Assembly (NCBI GenBank): GCA_964423095.1
Contig: CAYRDI010000005.1
Location: 6,449 to 70,448, forward strand
Reading direction: 5' to 3'
Origin: Micavibrio_A sp964423095
GTDB lineage: Bacteria > Pseudomonadota > Alphaproteobacteria > Micavibrionales > Micavibrionaceae
Length of the DNA: 64,000 nt
Shown here: positions 18,228 to 26,684 of the stretch, piece after piece
How the letters are laid out: each line of letters opens with the position of its first letter
How positions within the stretch are numbered: the stretch's first letter is position 1
Position numbers and translations under genes: made by a program
Notes under the pieces: generated by a model
Seen by the model: the letters and a program-made list of their open reading frames with translations, nothing else
Database searches by the model: none
Told to the model about the DNA's origin: nothing

Positions 18228-19165
18228 GACAGGATTTGTCCGGAGACCAGATACCCGCCCCGCGCGGCATCGCCCGCCGACATCGGTTTTTTGTTTTCGG
18301 GTTGCACCGTGTCCAGTTTCAAAACCGATCCGTCGCCGCAAGCGATATGCCCCGCATCATCCAAGACCGTTCCGGCCGGTTCATTGGTCGTATCATGCGA
18401 TAAAGAAGCGGTAAGGATTTTTAAGCGTTTGGCATCCGGGCCTTCCACCCACGTACCGGGCCATGGGTTAAGCGCGCGGATTTGCCGGTGAAGAACGACC
18501 GCGTCCTTGTTCCAATCCATCCGCCCTTCTTCTTTTTTGAGCATTTTGGCATAGGTGGAACCATCTTCGGGTTGCGGTGTCGCGATAAGTTTTCCATCCC
18601 TTGCCAGAGTATCCAGCACCTCTACGATCATCGAAGATCCCAGCGCGGAAAGCATATCGTGCAGGCTTTGCGCCGTGGTGGTCGAACGAACCGGCACCGC
18701 CTTTTTTAAAATCATCGCGCCGGTATCCAGTCCTTCATCCATTTGCATGATGGTGATGCCGGTCTCATCATCGCCCTCTAAAATCGCCCGCTGGATCGGC
18801 GCGGCACCGCGCCAGCGCGGCAACAAGGAAGCATGGATGTTCAGGCAACCATGATGCGGGGCATCCAGAATCGTTTTCGGCAGGATCAGTCCATAGGCCG
18901 CCACAACGGCAATGTCGGCCTCCAGTGCCATAAAGGCGGCAATGTCTTCGTCCTTTTTGAAATTGACGGGGGTGCGTACTTCGATCCCCGCTTTCTTGGC
19001 CGCCAGATGCACGGGCGATTCCTGCACCTGCTGTCCCCGCCCCTTCGGCCGCGGCGGCTGCGAATAAACGCAGATCACCTTGTGCGGTGATGCGATCAGG
19101 TTTTTGAGGGCCGGTACGGAAAAATCGGGCGTGCCCATAAAAACAATGCGGAGCGGGGTTGTCAT
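18224..19165 (-). CDS. fmt: methionyl-tRNA formyltransferase
   Basis: 313 aa. It formylates initiator Met-tRNA using 10-formyl-tetrahydrofolate. Catalytic residues of the formyltransferase fold are visible: Asn109 and His111 in CLNIHASLLPRWRGAAPIQRAI, and Asp147 in MDEGLDTGAM. The C-terminal OB-fold-like domain follows (KILTASL, GHIACGDGSVL). It overlaps truA by four bases; def is 720 bases upstream on the same strand, giving the usual def/fmt/truA order with one unknown gene in between. Confidence 0.96.
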   Translation of the reverse strand: MTTPLRIVFMGTPDFSVPALKNLIASPHKVICVYSQPPRPKGRGQQVQESPVHLAAKKAGIEVRTPVNFKKDEDIAAFMALEADIAVVAAYGLILPKTILDAPHHGCLNIHASLLPRWRGAAPIQRAILEGDDETGITIMQMDEGLDTGAMILKKAVPVRSTTTAQSLHDMLSALGSSMIVEVLDTLARDGKLIATPQPEDGSTYAKMLKKEEGRMDWNKDAVVLHRQIRALNPWPGTWVEGPDAKRLKILTASLSHDTTNEPAGTVLDDAGHIACGDGSVLKLDTVQPENKKPMSAGDAARGGYLVSGQILS

Positions 19166-19192
19166 GCGCGGACTATAGGGAAAACGCCCCGA

Positions 19193-19837
19193 TCAGACAA
19201 GCCGCATACTGCGTTTGGGCATGGTGGATTGACGATGCTGTTTGACCATGGAAGGCGTGATTTCATGCAAAAAACCACCGATCGTTTCTTCATCCATTTC
19301 AATATCGTCTACGGCCTGTCCATCCCGTCGTTCGTAAAAGGCGGTTGAAAAATAGTCCCCATCATTCCCCATAGACCATTCCAGAACAACGCCGTTTTCC
19401 CCCCGCAAATCCCCGTGGAAAAAGGTTACCGTCCGGCAATCTTCGGAAATATCCATGGTAAAGATCCGCCAGCCATCATCGTTCCGCGAAAAAACATCGC
19501 GCAAATCCGCCCCATCGTTGTAACGTGATAAAACCGTTTTTCCACCATGGATATAATCTTTGCAGAAATCGGGAAAACCCACCTCCCGGTCGATCCACCC
19601 CATGGTCATAGAAAGTTTTTTAGACACCAGTGGACGGAACAGCGCAAGGGGATTGAACGCCATGTTCAAAGCCATATTGACCATTTCCGGCATTTTGTCC
19701 CGGTAGAATGCAGCCAGTTCCGGCCCTGTTTCGACAAGTGTTGAAATATGTCCCATGTGCCGTTCAATCTTGCGGCGGGAACGCTCCCCCGCAAGATTGA
19801 TAACATCTGCCTCGAAACCTTGTGCGTGCATACCCAT
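19193..19837 (-). CDS. hypothetical protein (214 aa)
   Basis: No family recognised. Soluble, with Met-rich helices in the first half (MPEMVNMALNMAF) and an acidic beta-rich second half. The ATG at 19837 follows AGGGGGAAAA, an unusually strong ribosome-binding site. It interrupts the common def-fmt neighbourhood and is probably co-transcribed with those genes. Confidence 0.65.
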   Translation of the reverse strand: MGMHAQGFEADVINLAGERSRRKIERHMGHISTLVETGPELAAFYRDKMPEMVNMALNMAFNPLALFRPLVSKKLSMTMGWIDREVGFPDFCKDYIHGGKTVLSRYNDGADLRDVFSRNDDGWRIFTMDISEDCRTVTFFHGDLRGENGVVLEWSMGNDGDYFSTAFYERRDGQAVDDIEMDEETIGGFLHEITPSMVKQHRQSTMPKRSMRLV

Positions 19838-19883
19838 TTTTCCCCCTTACATAGAAAAACGTCTTACACACACCACTCTATTC

Positions 19884-20408
19884 CTACAGTGCTTCGGCCT
19901 CTTTTTGAGCCTTTTTGAATTTTTTAATGATCATATTTCTTTTCAAGGACGACAAGTGGTCAATGAAAAGTATCCCGTTCAAATGATCGATTTCGTGTTG
20001 GACACAATGGGAACCCAGCCCTTCGAACGTGCCTTCCTGCTGTTTGCCGTGATAATCGATGTAACGCACACGGACCTCAAGCGGGCGTTCCACCTCGGCA
20101 TACTGGCCGGGAATGGACAGGCACCCTTCTTCCCAAAAACTTGGCTCTTCGGACGCCCAGATGATTTCAGGATTGACCATGCAGATGGGTTTGCGGGTTT
20201 CAGGTTCTTCGCGTTGCGCAATATCCATTACCAGAACACGGTTGAGCAGCCCCACTTGATTGGCGGCAAGGCCTATACCGGGCGCTTCGTACATTGTTTT
20301 CAGCATCCGGTCCATTTGCGCGCGCAAGGCATCATCCACGGTGCCGACGGTTTTCGCGACCTCCTTCAACACAGGATCGGGAATCTTGATGATGTCGTAT
20401 TTATCCAT
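19884..20408 (-). CDS. def: peptide deformylase
   Basis: 174 aa metalloenzyme that removes the N-formyl group of nascent proteins. All three motifs are present: GIGLAANQ (44-51), EGCLS with metal-binding Cys96, and HEIDH (138-142). The start at 20408 (MDKYDIIK) matches the family; it overlaps the stop of rmuC by eight bases, which suggests coupled translation. A 30-codon in-frame extension upstream is antisense-like sequence within rmuC and is ignored. Confidence 0.97.
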   Translation of the reverse strand: MDKYDIIKIPDPVLKEVAKTVGTVDDALRAQMDRMLKTMYEAPGIGLAANQVGLLNRVLVMDIAQREEPETRKPICMVNPEIIWASEEPSFWEEGCLSIPGQYAEVERPLEVRVRYIDYHGKQQEGTFEGLGSHCVQHEIDHLNGILFIDHLSSLKRNMIIKKFKKAQKEAEAL

Positions 20409-21645
20409 GGGAGGTTTTTTCTTCGGTATCGTGGTCGTATGAATCATCGGCTTCGTTGGCGGCCAGCAAAGCCCGCGGGGCGTTTTCGATCGCGGCAAGA
20501 TCAGGCAGTTTTTCCGACTGGTTGATTGCGTTCATTTTTGAAAATTTCCGCATGGACGGCAAAACGGAGCGTTCCGCAGATCCCACCGCGTCATTATAGG
20601 CACCCAGCGCACCGTTCAGGTTTTTGCCGATTTTGGCAAAATGGGTCAGGAACGTAACGAAGCGTGCGTGAAGTTGCGCCCCCAGTTCGGATATTTGCTG
20701 CGCGTTTTTGGCCATTTCCACCTGCCGCCATGAAAGACCGACGACGCGGAGCAAGGAAATGATCAGAGTCGGCGAGGCAATCACCACGTTCTTTTCCGCC
20801 GCAAAATCAACGATGGACGGATCGGCGTTCAAGGTTGCGCTGAACACCGCCTCGCTCGGCAGGAACAGGATCACAAAGTCGCAGCCCTTGATATTTTCCT
20901 GATAGGCCCGCTCCCCCAGTTTTTTGACGTGCCCGCGCACCGCTGCCGCCAGACCGGTCTTGATGTCTTTGAAATCGCGTTCGGACAAATCATCATCCAT
21001 GCGTTGCAGAAATTCGTTGATCGGCGCCTTGGAATCGATCGCGATTTTAAAACCGTCATGCAGATTGATGATCACATCGGGGCGTCCGCCGCCTTCGATC
21101 CCCGTTTGCGTTTCGTAATGCGTACCTTTCTTCAGATGCGCTTTTTCCAAAATGGTTTCGAGAACGAATTCCCCCCATTTCCCCTGTGCCGCCGGATTGC
21201 GCAGCGCGGTGGTGAGTTTCGAGGTTTCCTTGTGCAGATGGTGCAAATCTTCGCGGATCGCCTTGTCCGTGCCCTGCAACTGCTCTGCAAGCGCATTGAT
21301 CCGCAGCAATTCTTTTTCAATGGGTTTGACCATCTTTTCGATTTCGATCGTGCGTTTGTGCAGATCGTTCGCGCCCTGTGCCTGCGCGGCCTTCAGCCGT
21401 TCACCCGCCAGTGCCAGGAATTGTTCGTTGTTCGATTGCAGGGCCGCCTGTGCCAGTGTGTGGAAATGATCCCCCATCGCGGCCCTTTCCGTTTCAAGGC
21501 GCGCCTCCAGCGCAGCCGTACGGCGGCCCGCGCGCAGCAAAAACACGCCCAGAATCAGTCCCGTAACAAGCACACCCGCCGCCGCCCCCGCGCCCAGCGA
21601 GACAGGATCAAGGACAAGATGTTGTAAACTCTGGGCATTATTCAT
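20401..21645 (-). CDS. rmuC: DNA recombination protein RmuC
   Basis: 414 aa. An N-terminal membrane anchor (about residues 18-36) is followed by a long coiled-coil stretch and the RmuC nuclease-like domain (GKWGEFVLETILEKAHL, GRPDVIINLHDGFKIAIDSKAPI, GCDFVILFLPSEA). RmuC limits inversions at short inverted repeats in E. coli; its biochemical role is unsettled. The ATG at 21645 (MNNAQ) gives the expected length; about 115 in-frame codons upstream are not part of the protein. Confidence 0.93.
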   Translation of the reverse strand: MNNAQSLQHLVLDPVSLGAGAAAGVLVTGLILGVFLLRAGRRTAALEARLETERAAMGDHFHTLAQAALQSNNEQFLALAGERLKAAQAQGANDLHKRTIEIEKMVKPIEKELLRINALAEQLQGTDKAIREDLHHLHKETSKLTTALRNPAAQGKWGEFVLETILEKAHLKKGTHYETQTGIEGGGRPDVIINLHDGFKIAIDSKAPINEFLQRMDDDLSERDFKDIKTGLAAAVRGHVKKLGERAYQENIKGCDFVILFLPSEAVFSATLNADPSIVDFAAEKNVVIASPTLIISLLRVVGLSWRQVEMAKNAQQISELGAQLHARFVTFLTHFAKIGKNLNGALGAYNDAVGSAERSVLPSMRKFSKMNAINQSEKLPDLAAIENAPRALLAANEADDSYDHDTEEKTSHG

Positions 21646-21684
21646 GATAGACTCATTTATAACCGTAGTTTGGCAGGAGAGCCA

Positions 21685-22377
21685 ATGAATTCTGAAAAAT
21701 ATAGGACGCAAAATACTGCCGGCAATGTCATGATCTATATCATCATCGCGCTGGCCCTGATCGGCGGATTGACGATGGTGTTGTCGCGGCAGAACACGGT
21801 CGATAGCGGGACAAGCCTCGATCAGGACAAAACGGAATTGCTGACCACCAAGATGGTGGCCTATGCGGGGTCTGGAAAAACGGTTTTGGACCAGATGATG
21901 ATGAGCGGCAGCAACGTCGCCTCGATCGACTTTTGCCGGCCCAAGGACACCAGTTTCGATACCGGTACGCATTACACCCAGATATTTCACCCCGATGGCG
22001 GGGGCCTTGGTTACAGCGATGCAGATGCCAATACATTTGTCATGACCGCCACATCACCCGTATCCGGATGGTATATGGGGCGATTCAACAATGTAGAATG
22101 GACGCCCAGCACAGCCAACGATGTTTTATTTGTGGCCTATGACGTCACCCAAGCGATGTGCGAAAGCATCGATAAGAAAATTACCGGAAGCACAACCATT
22201 CCCATCGTCGCCGCCGCCGACATCCGCCCCTATTTCATCGACGTTGCCTATAGCAGCGTGGCCAATGCCGATTTTACAACAACGGAATGCGCGGCATGCG
22301 ATGGATACCCGTCATTGTGCGTTACTGACAGCGGCAGTTCGGTTTACGTTTATTACAATATTATTTCAGGGCAATGA
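21685..22377 (+). CDS. pilin-like / pseudopilin-like exported protein
   Basis: 230 aa. A short polar N-terminus (MNSEKYRTQNTAG) is followed by one hydrophobic segment (NVMIYIIIALALIGGLTMVLS) and then a polar ectodomain with five cysteines, two of them in ECAACDGYPSLC near the C-terminus. The layout resembles type IV prepilin-like or minor pseudopilin proteins, but the canonical G-[FM]xxxE cleavage site is not evident, so this is a resemblance only. AGGAGAG precedes the ATG at 21685. Its end overlaps convergent engB by 17 bases. Confidence 0.6.
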   Translation: MNSEKYRTQNTAGNVMIYIIIALALIGGLTMVLSRQNTVDSGTSLDQDKTELLTTKMVAYAGSGKTVLDQMMMSGSNVASIDFCRPKDTSFDTGTHYTQIFHPDGGGLGYSDADANTFVMTATSPVSGWYMGRFNNVEWTPSTANDVLFVAYDVTQAMCESIDKKITGSTTIPIVAAADIRPYFIDVAYSSVANADFTTTECAACDGYPSLCVTDSGSSVYVYYNIISGQ

Positions 22378-22993
22378 TAGCGGCCCGAAGATCGGCAAGA
22401 CCAAAATCTTTTTCCGCGCTGGTGGCAACGACTTCGGGATAAGCCGCAGGATGTTTGACAATCAGGGCCTTTGTTTTGGCGATCACATCATCCAGCCCCT
22501 GTTTTCCAATTTTGTCGGCCTTGGTCAGGATGATCCTGTAATTGACGGCCGCCTTGTCCAGCAAATCCATCAGATGTTTGTCCGTTTCCTTCACCCCATG
22601 ACGGGAATCGACCAACACCATTACGCAGCGTAAATTCGGACGTCCGCGCAAATATTCAAAGATAAGCTTGTCCCAGCTTTCGCGCTGCTGCTTGGAAACT
22701 TTTGCAAAGCCATAGCCCGGCATATCAACGAGGTAGAGATGCCCGGCGAGATTGAAAAAGTTGAGCTGCTGCGTGCGGCCCGGCGTGTTAGAGGTGCGCG
22801 CCAATGTATTGCGACCTGTCAATGCGTTGACCAGCGATGATTTTCCCACATTGGAACGCCCGGCAAAGGCGATCTCGGCCATATCGGCAGGCGGCAAATC
22901 TTTGAGATCCGCCGCGCCCCAAATGAAATCACACGGGCCCGCAAAGATTTTTCGCGCCGTTTCAATTTGTTCGGGCGAAAAATCGTCGGTCAT
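22361..22993 (-). CDS. engB: ribosome biogenesis GTP-binding protein EngB/YsxC
   Basis: 210 aa TRAFAC GTPase needed for assembly of the large ribosomal subunit. G-motifs: GRSNVGKSS (P-loop), the T-rich switch region ARTSNTPGRTQQLNFF, DMPGYG (G3) and TKAD (G4). The ATG at 22993 overlaps the yidC stop in ATGA, so it is translated from the yidC operon. Confidence 0.95.
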   Translation of the reverse strand: MTDDFSPEQIETARKIFAGPCDFIWGAADLKDLPPADMAEIAFAGRSNVGKSSLVNALTGRNTLARTSNTPGRTQQLNFFNLAGHLYLVDMPGYGFAKVSKQQRESWDKLIFEYLRGRPNLRCVMVLVDSRHGVKETDKHLMDLLDKAAVNYRIILTKADKIGKQGLDDVIAKTKALIVKHPAAYPEVVATSAEKDFGLADLRAAIIALK

Positions 22994-24861
22994 TTTTTCT
23001 TTTTCTTTTTCGGTTTGGGCATGGACAGGGATTTTGGCTCTCCCGTGATCGCTTCTTCGATTTCCTCTTCGATCATTTCGAGTTTGGGGTGAACGGCCGG
23101 TCCCTCCTCGATTTCCTTTTCCAGCTTTGCCTTGAACTTGTCCTTGGAGAACAGATAGATCGGCACACCCATTCTGTGCATGATGATGATCTGCTGGATC
23201 ACGGCAAGGGCGTTGCTGACCGTCCAGTAAATCACAAGACCGGCGGCAAATTTTGCCATCACGTAGGTCATGAAATATGGCATGAAAGCCATCATCTTCG
23301 CCTGGATCGGATCATCCGGCGGCGGGGAGATGTTCTTTTGGACAATCATCGCAACCAGCATCAAAATCGGCCATGCGCCGATCATCAACACATGCGGCGG
23401 CGTCCACGGGATCAGACCGAACAGGTTGAAAATGGTTGTGGGGTCCATGGCGGACAGATCGTGAACCCAGCCGAAAAACGGCGCATGACGCATTTCGATG
23501 GTGTTCGAAAGAACCTTGTAAAGTGCAAAGAAAATGGGAATTTGCACGACGATCGGCAAACAGCCCGCCATCGGATTGACATCGTGCTTTTCATAGAGCT
23601 TCACCAGCTCTTCTTGCAACTTGACCTTATCGTCCTTGTACTGATGACGGATGTTGTACATTTCGGGCGATACCATACGCAACTTTGCGAAGGAACGGTA
23701 GGATGTGTTCGCCAGAGGAAAGATCGCCGCACGCAGGACACAGGTAAAGATGATAATGGCAACCCCGAAATTCCCGACAATCCCGTAAAGCCAGTTCAGG
23801 ATCAAAAAGAACGGTTTGGTCAGAAAATAAAACCAGCCAAAATCGACAGCGAGATCGAAATGCGGAACATTCCAGGTCTTTCCGTAGAATTCGAGGGCTT
23901 TGAGCTTTTTCGGGCCGGAGAAGATATGTGTGGCCGTGGAACCTTGCGCCCCAGGTGCAATCGTCACAGCAGCCCCCGTCATGTCCGCCTGATAATGATC
24001 TTTTTTCGGGTCATTCGGCGAAGGCGTCGAAACGAAACGGAACCGCGTTTCCGCATTTTGTTGTTCCGGTGCGATGGCGGTGAGCCAGTATTTTCCCGTC
24101 AGACCCGCCCACCCCGCATTGGCCGTAAAGGTTTCCTGCGGTGTTTTTTTGAATTTTGCATAGCCGCGCTCTTCAAGTTTATCCCCGACATAGGCGATCG
24201 GCCCTTCATGCACGACGCCCAGATTTTGGAAATCTTCGGGCACGCCATGTTCGGTTGCCAGGGCATAGGGATATAATACAATCTGCCCCGTACCGTTGTT
24301 GCGCACGGTATCCGTCACCGTAAAGCCGTATTCGTCATCAACGGAAAATTTCTTTTCATAGGTAACGCCGTTCAGCGCGGTAACCAGCGTTACGGGTGTT
24401 GCAGATGTGAGTTTGCTGTTTTCACCCTGAACGTGCCAGACCGTGTTTTCATTGGGCAAGGCCGGCGCACCGTTTCCGCCAACCCAGCCCGTTTCCACAT
24501 AGCGGGGATACGGAGAGGATGCCGGCGAAAGAAGATCGACGTTTTCTTTGTCTTCGACGGTTTTGTAATAGTCTTTGAGTTCAACATCATCAAGCCGCGC
24601 GCCTTTGAGATTGATCGATCCCTTGAAAGCCTTGGTATCGATTTCCACCCGTGCGGTCGAAGAAACGACCTCTTCACGCGTTTGCGGTTTTACCGGTGCT
24701 TGCGTTGCCATCACCTTTGCGTGCTGGGCGGCTTTTTGAAGTTCGATCGCCTGTGGTTTGGCAATGAAATGGTCGTAAGCCAGCCACATCAGAACCGAAA
24801 AGACGGCGAAGATGATCAGATTGCGCAAATCTTGCGGGTGCATCTGGTCGCGGTTTTGCAT
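22990..24861 (-). CDS. yidC: membrane protein insertase YidC
   Basis: 623 aa. Long Gram-negative form: an N-terminal transmembrane helix (LIIFAVFSVLMWLAYDHF), a periplasmic beta-sandwich domain, then the conserved five-helix insertase core (FGVAIIIFTCVLRAAIFPL, MVSPEMYNIRHQYKDDK, NPMAGCLPIVVQIPIFFALYKVL, WPILMLVAM). The Lys-rich C-terminus (KPKKKKKK) fits ribosome binding. It inserts inner-membrane proteins alone or with Sec. The start at 24861 (MQNRDQ) lies two bases after the yidD stop. Confidence 0.97.
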   Translation of the reverse strand: MQNRDQMHPQDLRNLIIFAVFSVLMWLAYDHFIAKPQAIELQKAAQHAKVMATQAPVKPQTREEVVSSTARVEIDTKAFKGSINLKGARLDDVELKDYYKTVEDKENVDLLSPASSPYPRYVETGWVGGNGAPALPNENTVWHVQGENSKLTSATPVTLVTALNGVTYEKKFSVDDEYGFTVTDTVRNNGTGQIVLYPYALATEHGVPEDFQNLGVVHEGPIAYVGDKLEERGYAKFKKTPQETFTANAGWAGLTGKYWLTAIAPEQQNAETRFRFVSTPSPNDPKKDHYQADMTGAAVTIAPGAQGSTATHIFSGPKKLKALEFYGKTWNVPHFDLAVDFGWFYFLTKPFFLILNWLYGIVGNFGVAIIIFTCVLRAAIFPLANTSYRSFAKLRMVSPEMYNIRHQYKDDKVKLQEELVKLYEKHDVNPMAGCLPIVVQIPIFFALYKVLSNTIEMRHAPFFGWVHDLSAMDPTTIFNLFGLIPWTPPHVLMIGAWPILMLVAMIVQKNISPPPDDPIQAKMMAFMPYFMTYVMAKFAAGLVIYWTVSNALAVIQQIIIMHRMGVPIYLFSKDKFKAKLEKEIEEGPAVHPKLEMIEEEIEEAITGEPKSLSMPKPKKKKKK

Positions 24862-24863
24862 GC

Positions 24864-25184
24864 TTAATTCTTTCTTTCTTCGTGGCTGTGGCAACCGCAA
24901 GAACGGTCATGGTTTTGATTGCGGCTGTTATAGCCGATGAGCGCGGCCCAATCAATGCTGGCAGGCACCGGATCGATCATAGGCCCCTTATGCCAAGGAT
25001 GGCATTTCAGAATACGGCGGGCCGCAAGATACCCGCCCTTGGCCGCCCCGTGCCGCTCCACCGCCTCCAGCGCATAGCAAGAACAGGTGGGGAAAAATCG
25101 GCAGGTCGGCGGGGTGAGCGGCGATATGAGATATTGATAGCCGCGGATGAGTGTTTTTAGGATCTGAACGGGAAATTTACGCAT
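24864..25184 (-). CDS. yidD: membrane protein insertion efficiency factor YidD
   Basis: 106 aa. Typical YidD core: LIRGYQYLISPLTPPTCRFFPTCSCYALEAVERHGA with three close cysteines, then KCHPWHKGPMIDPVP. A short Cys/His-rich tail (SCGCHSHEERKN) is an addition beyond the usual end. Overlaps rnpA by eight bases and precedes yidC, the standard rpmH-rnpA-yidD-yidC arrangement. Confidence 0.93.
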   Translation of the reverse strand: MRKFPVQILKTLIRGYQYLISPLTPPTCRFFPTCSCYALEAVERHGAAKGGYLAARRILKCHPWHKGPMIDPVPASIDWAALIGYNSRNQNHDRSCGCHSHEERKN

Positions 25185-25542
25185 CCAGACATCCCAGTTT
25201 TTCAAGGCACCAGCGCAAATCCCGCACCAGCGCATCGTAGGGGCACAGGGCCGTGACATTCCGCGCGATCAGGACGTAATCCATGTTTGCACAGGATTTT
25301 TGCGTCATCACATCCATGGCGGCGGCGCGAAGGCGGCGTTTCATCCGGTTGCGTTTCGTGGCCAGTTTTTCGAGCTTTTTGGTGACCGTAACGCCAAAGC
25401 GTTTTTGATCTTCGGGGTTTGTATGCGCGATCACGATCACGCTTTTCGACACCCATTTTTTTCCGGACGCGGAAACCCGCAAAAAATCAGACCGCTTTTG
25501 AAGGCGGTCCAGACTTTTCATTTCTTCTTTTGTGGCTTTCAT
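25177..25542 (-). CDS. rnpA: ribonuclease P protein component
   Basis: 121 aa basic protein that assists the RNase P RNA in 5' maturation of tRNA. The family's RNR motif is present (KLATKRNRMKRRLR), as are RFGVTVTKK and the N-terminal LQKRSDFLRV. It lies 46 bases downstream of rpmH on the same strand. Confidence 0.95.
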   Translation of the reverse strand: MKATKEEMKSLDRLQKRSDFLRVSASGKKWVSKSVIVIAHTNPEDQKRFGVTVTKKLEKLATKRNRMKRRLRAAAMDVMTQKSCANMDYVLIARNVTALCPYDALVRDLRWCLEKLGCLDA

Positions 25543-25588
25543 CGGCCAGACCCTCCAGAAAGGTCTGAACGCAGAGCGAACCTGCGCG

Positions 25589-25723
25589 TTAAGCGCTCAG
25601 ACGCTTGCGGCCGGCAGCACGGCGGCGCGCCAGAACCTTGCGGCCATCGGCGGTTGCCATACGGGCACGGAAACCGTGACGGCGTTTACGGACGAGGCGG
25701 CTGGGTTGATATGTACGTTTCAT
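25589..25723 (-). CDS. rpmH: 50S ribosomal protein L34
   Basis: 44 aa, very basic, beginning MKRTYQPSRLVRKRRHGF and ending GRKRLSA, a full-length L34. First gene of the rpmH-rnpA-yidD-yidC-engB operon; its promoter should lie in 25724-25912. No DnaA boxes or dnaA gene are seen next to it, so the window does not show an origin here. Confidence 0.97.
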   Translation of the reverse strand: MKRTYQPSRLVRKRRHGFRARMATADGRKVLARRRAAGRKRLSA

Positions 25724-25912
25724 GGCAAAAAACCTTGGTTTTCTCTATCTATGTCTTAATTCCGGCGGCTGTTGTACCCCGAGAAGTCCCGTATGTCAAT
25801 TTTTCTTGCGATTTAAAGCGGCGGGCCCCATAGTAGCAAAAGACAGGCTTGTATTTCAGGTACTTACCTGTGTTATGCTGGAAGACCAAAGACATCAGGA
25901 CAGATCGTAGAC

Positions 25913-26533
25913 ATGTATACCGACAATAACTGGACCCCCGTGGAAGGCGATGAACTCGCCGGTTTTCTGGAACAGGTCAACCCCATCGGCGGTAAATACA
26001 AGGTCAGCGCGGCCACCACCAGGGTCGACTACCGGATGCTCCCTTTTTACGACCAGGTGGCCATGATCCGTGTGAAGGATGCTGCCTGGACGCCGAAAAA
26101 CCTTTATATCTATTACCTGACCGATCAGGGCAATCTTTACTGGCTGAACGGCACATCCCCGCCCATTCATGAGGTCAACGCCAAGGCCCCGATCAAGATT
26201 ACAGACGATAACGTATTGGAATATCTTCGGTTTTTCTGTTTCTTCGTGCGTGGGGAAGAAGGCCCGTTCCTGATCGCCGAAGACATGAATGACCCCTATC
26301 TGCCCAAAGACATCGATGAAAAGACCCGCGTCGTTATTGAAGGGACGATCCGCCCCGCCTCTTACGAAGGACGGAATGAGACCGGCAATTTCATGTGCGA
26401 TGCCGTAGTTTACTACGCAAACGCCTTGTTCATTGCCAATTTTGCAGTCGAACCCGGTGGCATGATCCGGATGGTGGATGACAAGCCGATTGCTACCGAC
26501 CTTCCAGTCAAGGTTGACGCTCCCGTTTCTTAA
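25913..26533 (+). CDS. hypothetical protein (206 aa)
   Basis: No family recognised. Soluble, with no signal peptide or membrane segment, and rich in aromatic residues (LYIYYLTDQGNLYWLNG; YLRFFCFFVRGEEGPF), probably a beta-rich fold. The upstream region to rpmH (about 190 bases) must hold both divergent promoters. It precedes the repeat-rich type IVB-like gene by 151 bases. Confidence 0.65.
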   Translation: MYTDNNWTPVEGDELAGFLEQVNPIGGKYKVSAATTRVDYRMLPFYDQVAMIRVKDAAWTPKNLYIYYLTDQGNLYWLNGTSPPIHEVNAKAPIKITDDNVLEYLRFFCFFVRGEEGPFLIAEDMNDPYLPKDIDEKTRVVIEGTIRPASYEGRNETGNFMCDAVVYYANALFIANFAVEPGGMIRMVDDKPIATDLPVKVDAPVS

Positions 26534-26599
26534 TTTATTAAGATTTTGACGGCTATATTTCTCCCGCTTTTTGGCGATTTTTCTTTTGCCGAAGCCTTA

Positions 26600-26608
26600 T
26601 GGTATAAT
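26600..26608 (+). promoter_or_regulatory. extended -10 promoter element
   Basis: TGG followed by a perfect TATAAT (26603-26608), i.e. an extended -10, lies about 77 bases upstream of the start at 26685. No good -35 is present, as is usual for extended -10 promoters. Prediction only. Confidence 0.4.
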
Positions 26609-26684
26609 TTTTCTATGGATTTGGCCGTTTGCCGGCCATCGGGGTTTAAATAAAATAGTATTTTTTATCAAGGGATTAGGGAAC

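Noticed and set aside
23089..24276. Long + strand open frame (395 codons) opposite yidC
   Set aside because: Shadow of yidC, with no ribosome-binding site or family resemblance.
25589..25912. Replication origin next to rpmH
   Set aside because: No dnaA gene and no cluster of DnaA boxes is seen; rpmH-rnpA-yidD-yidC alone does not mark an origin in alphaproteobacteria.
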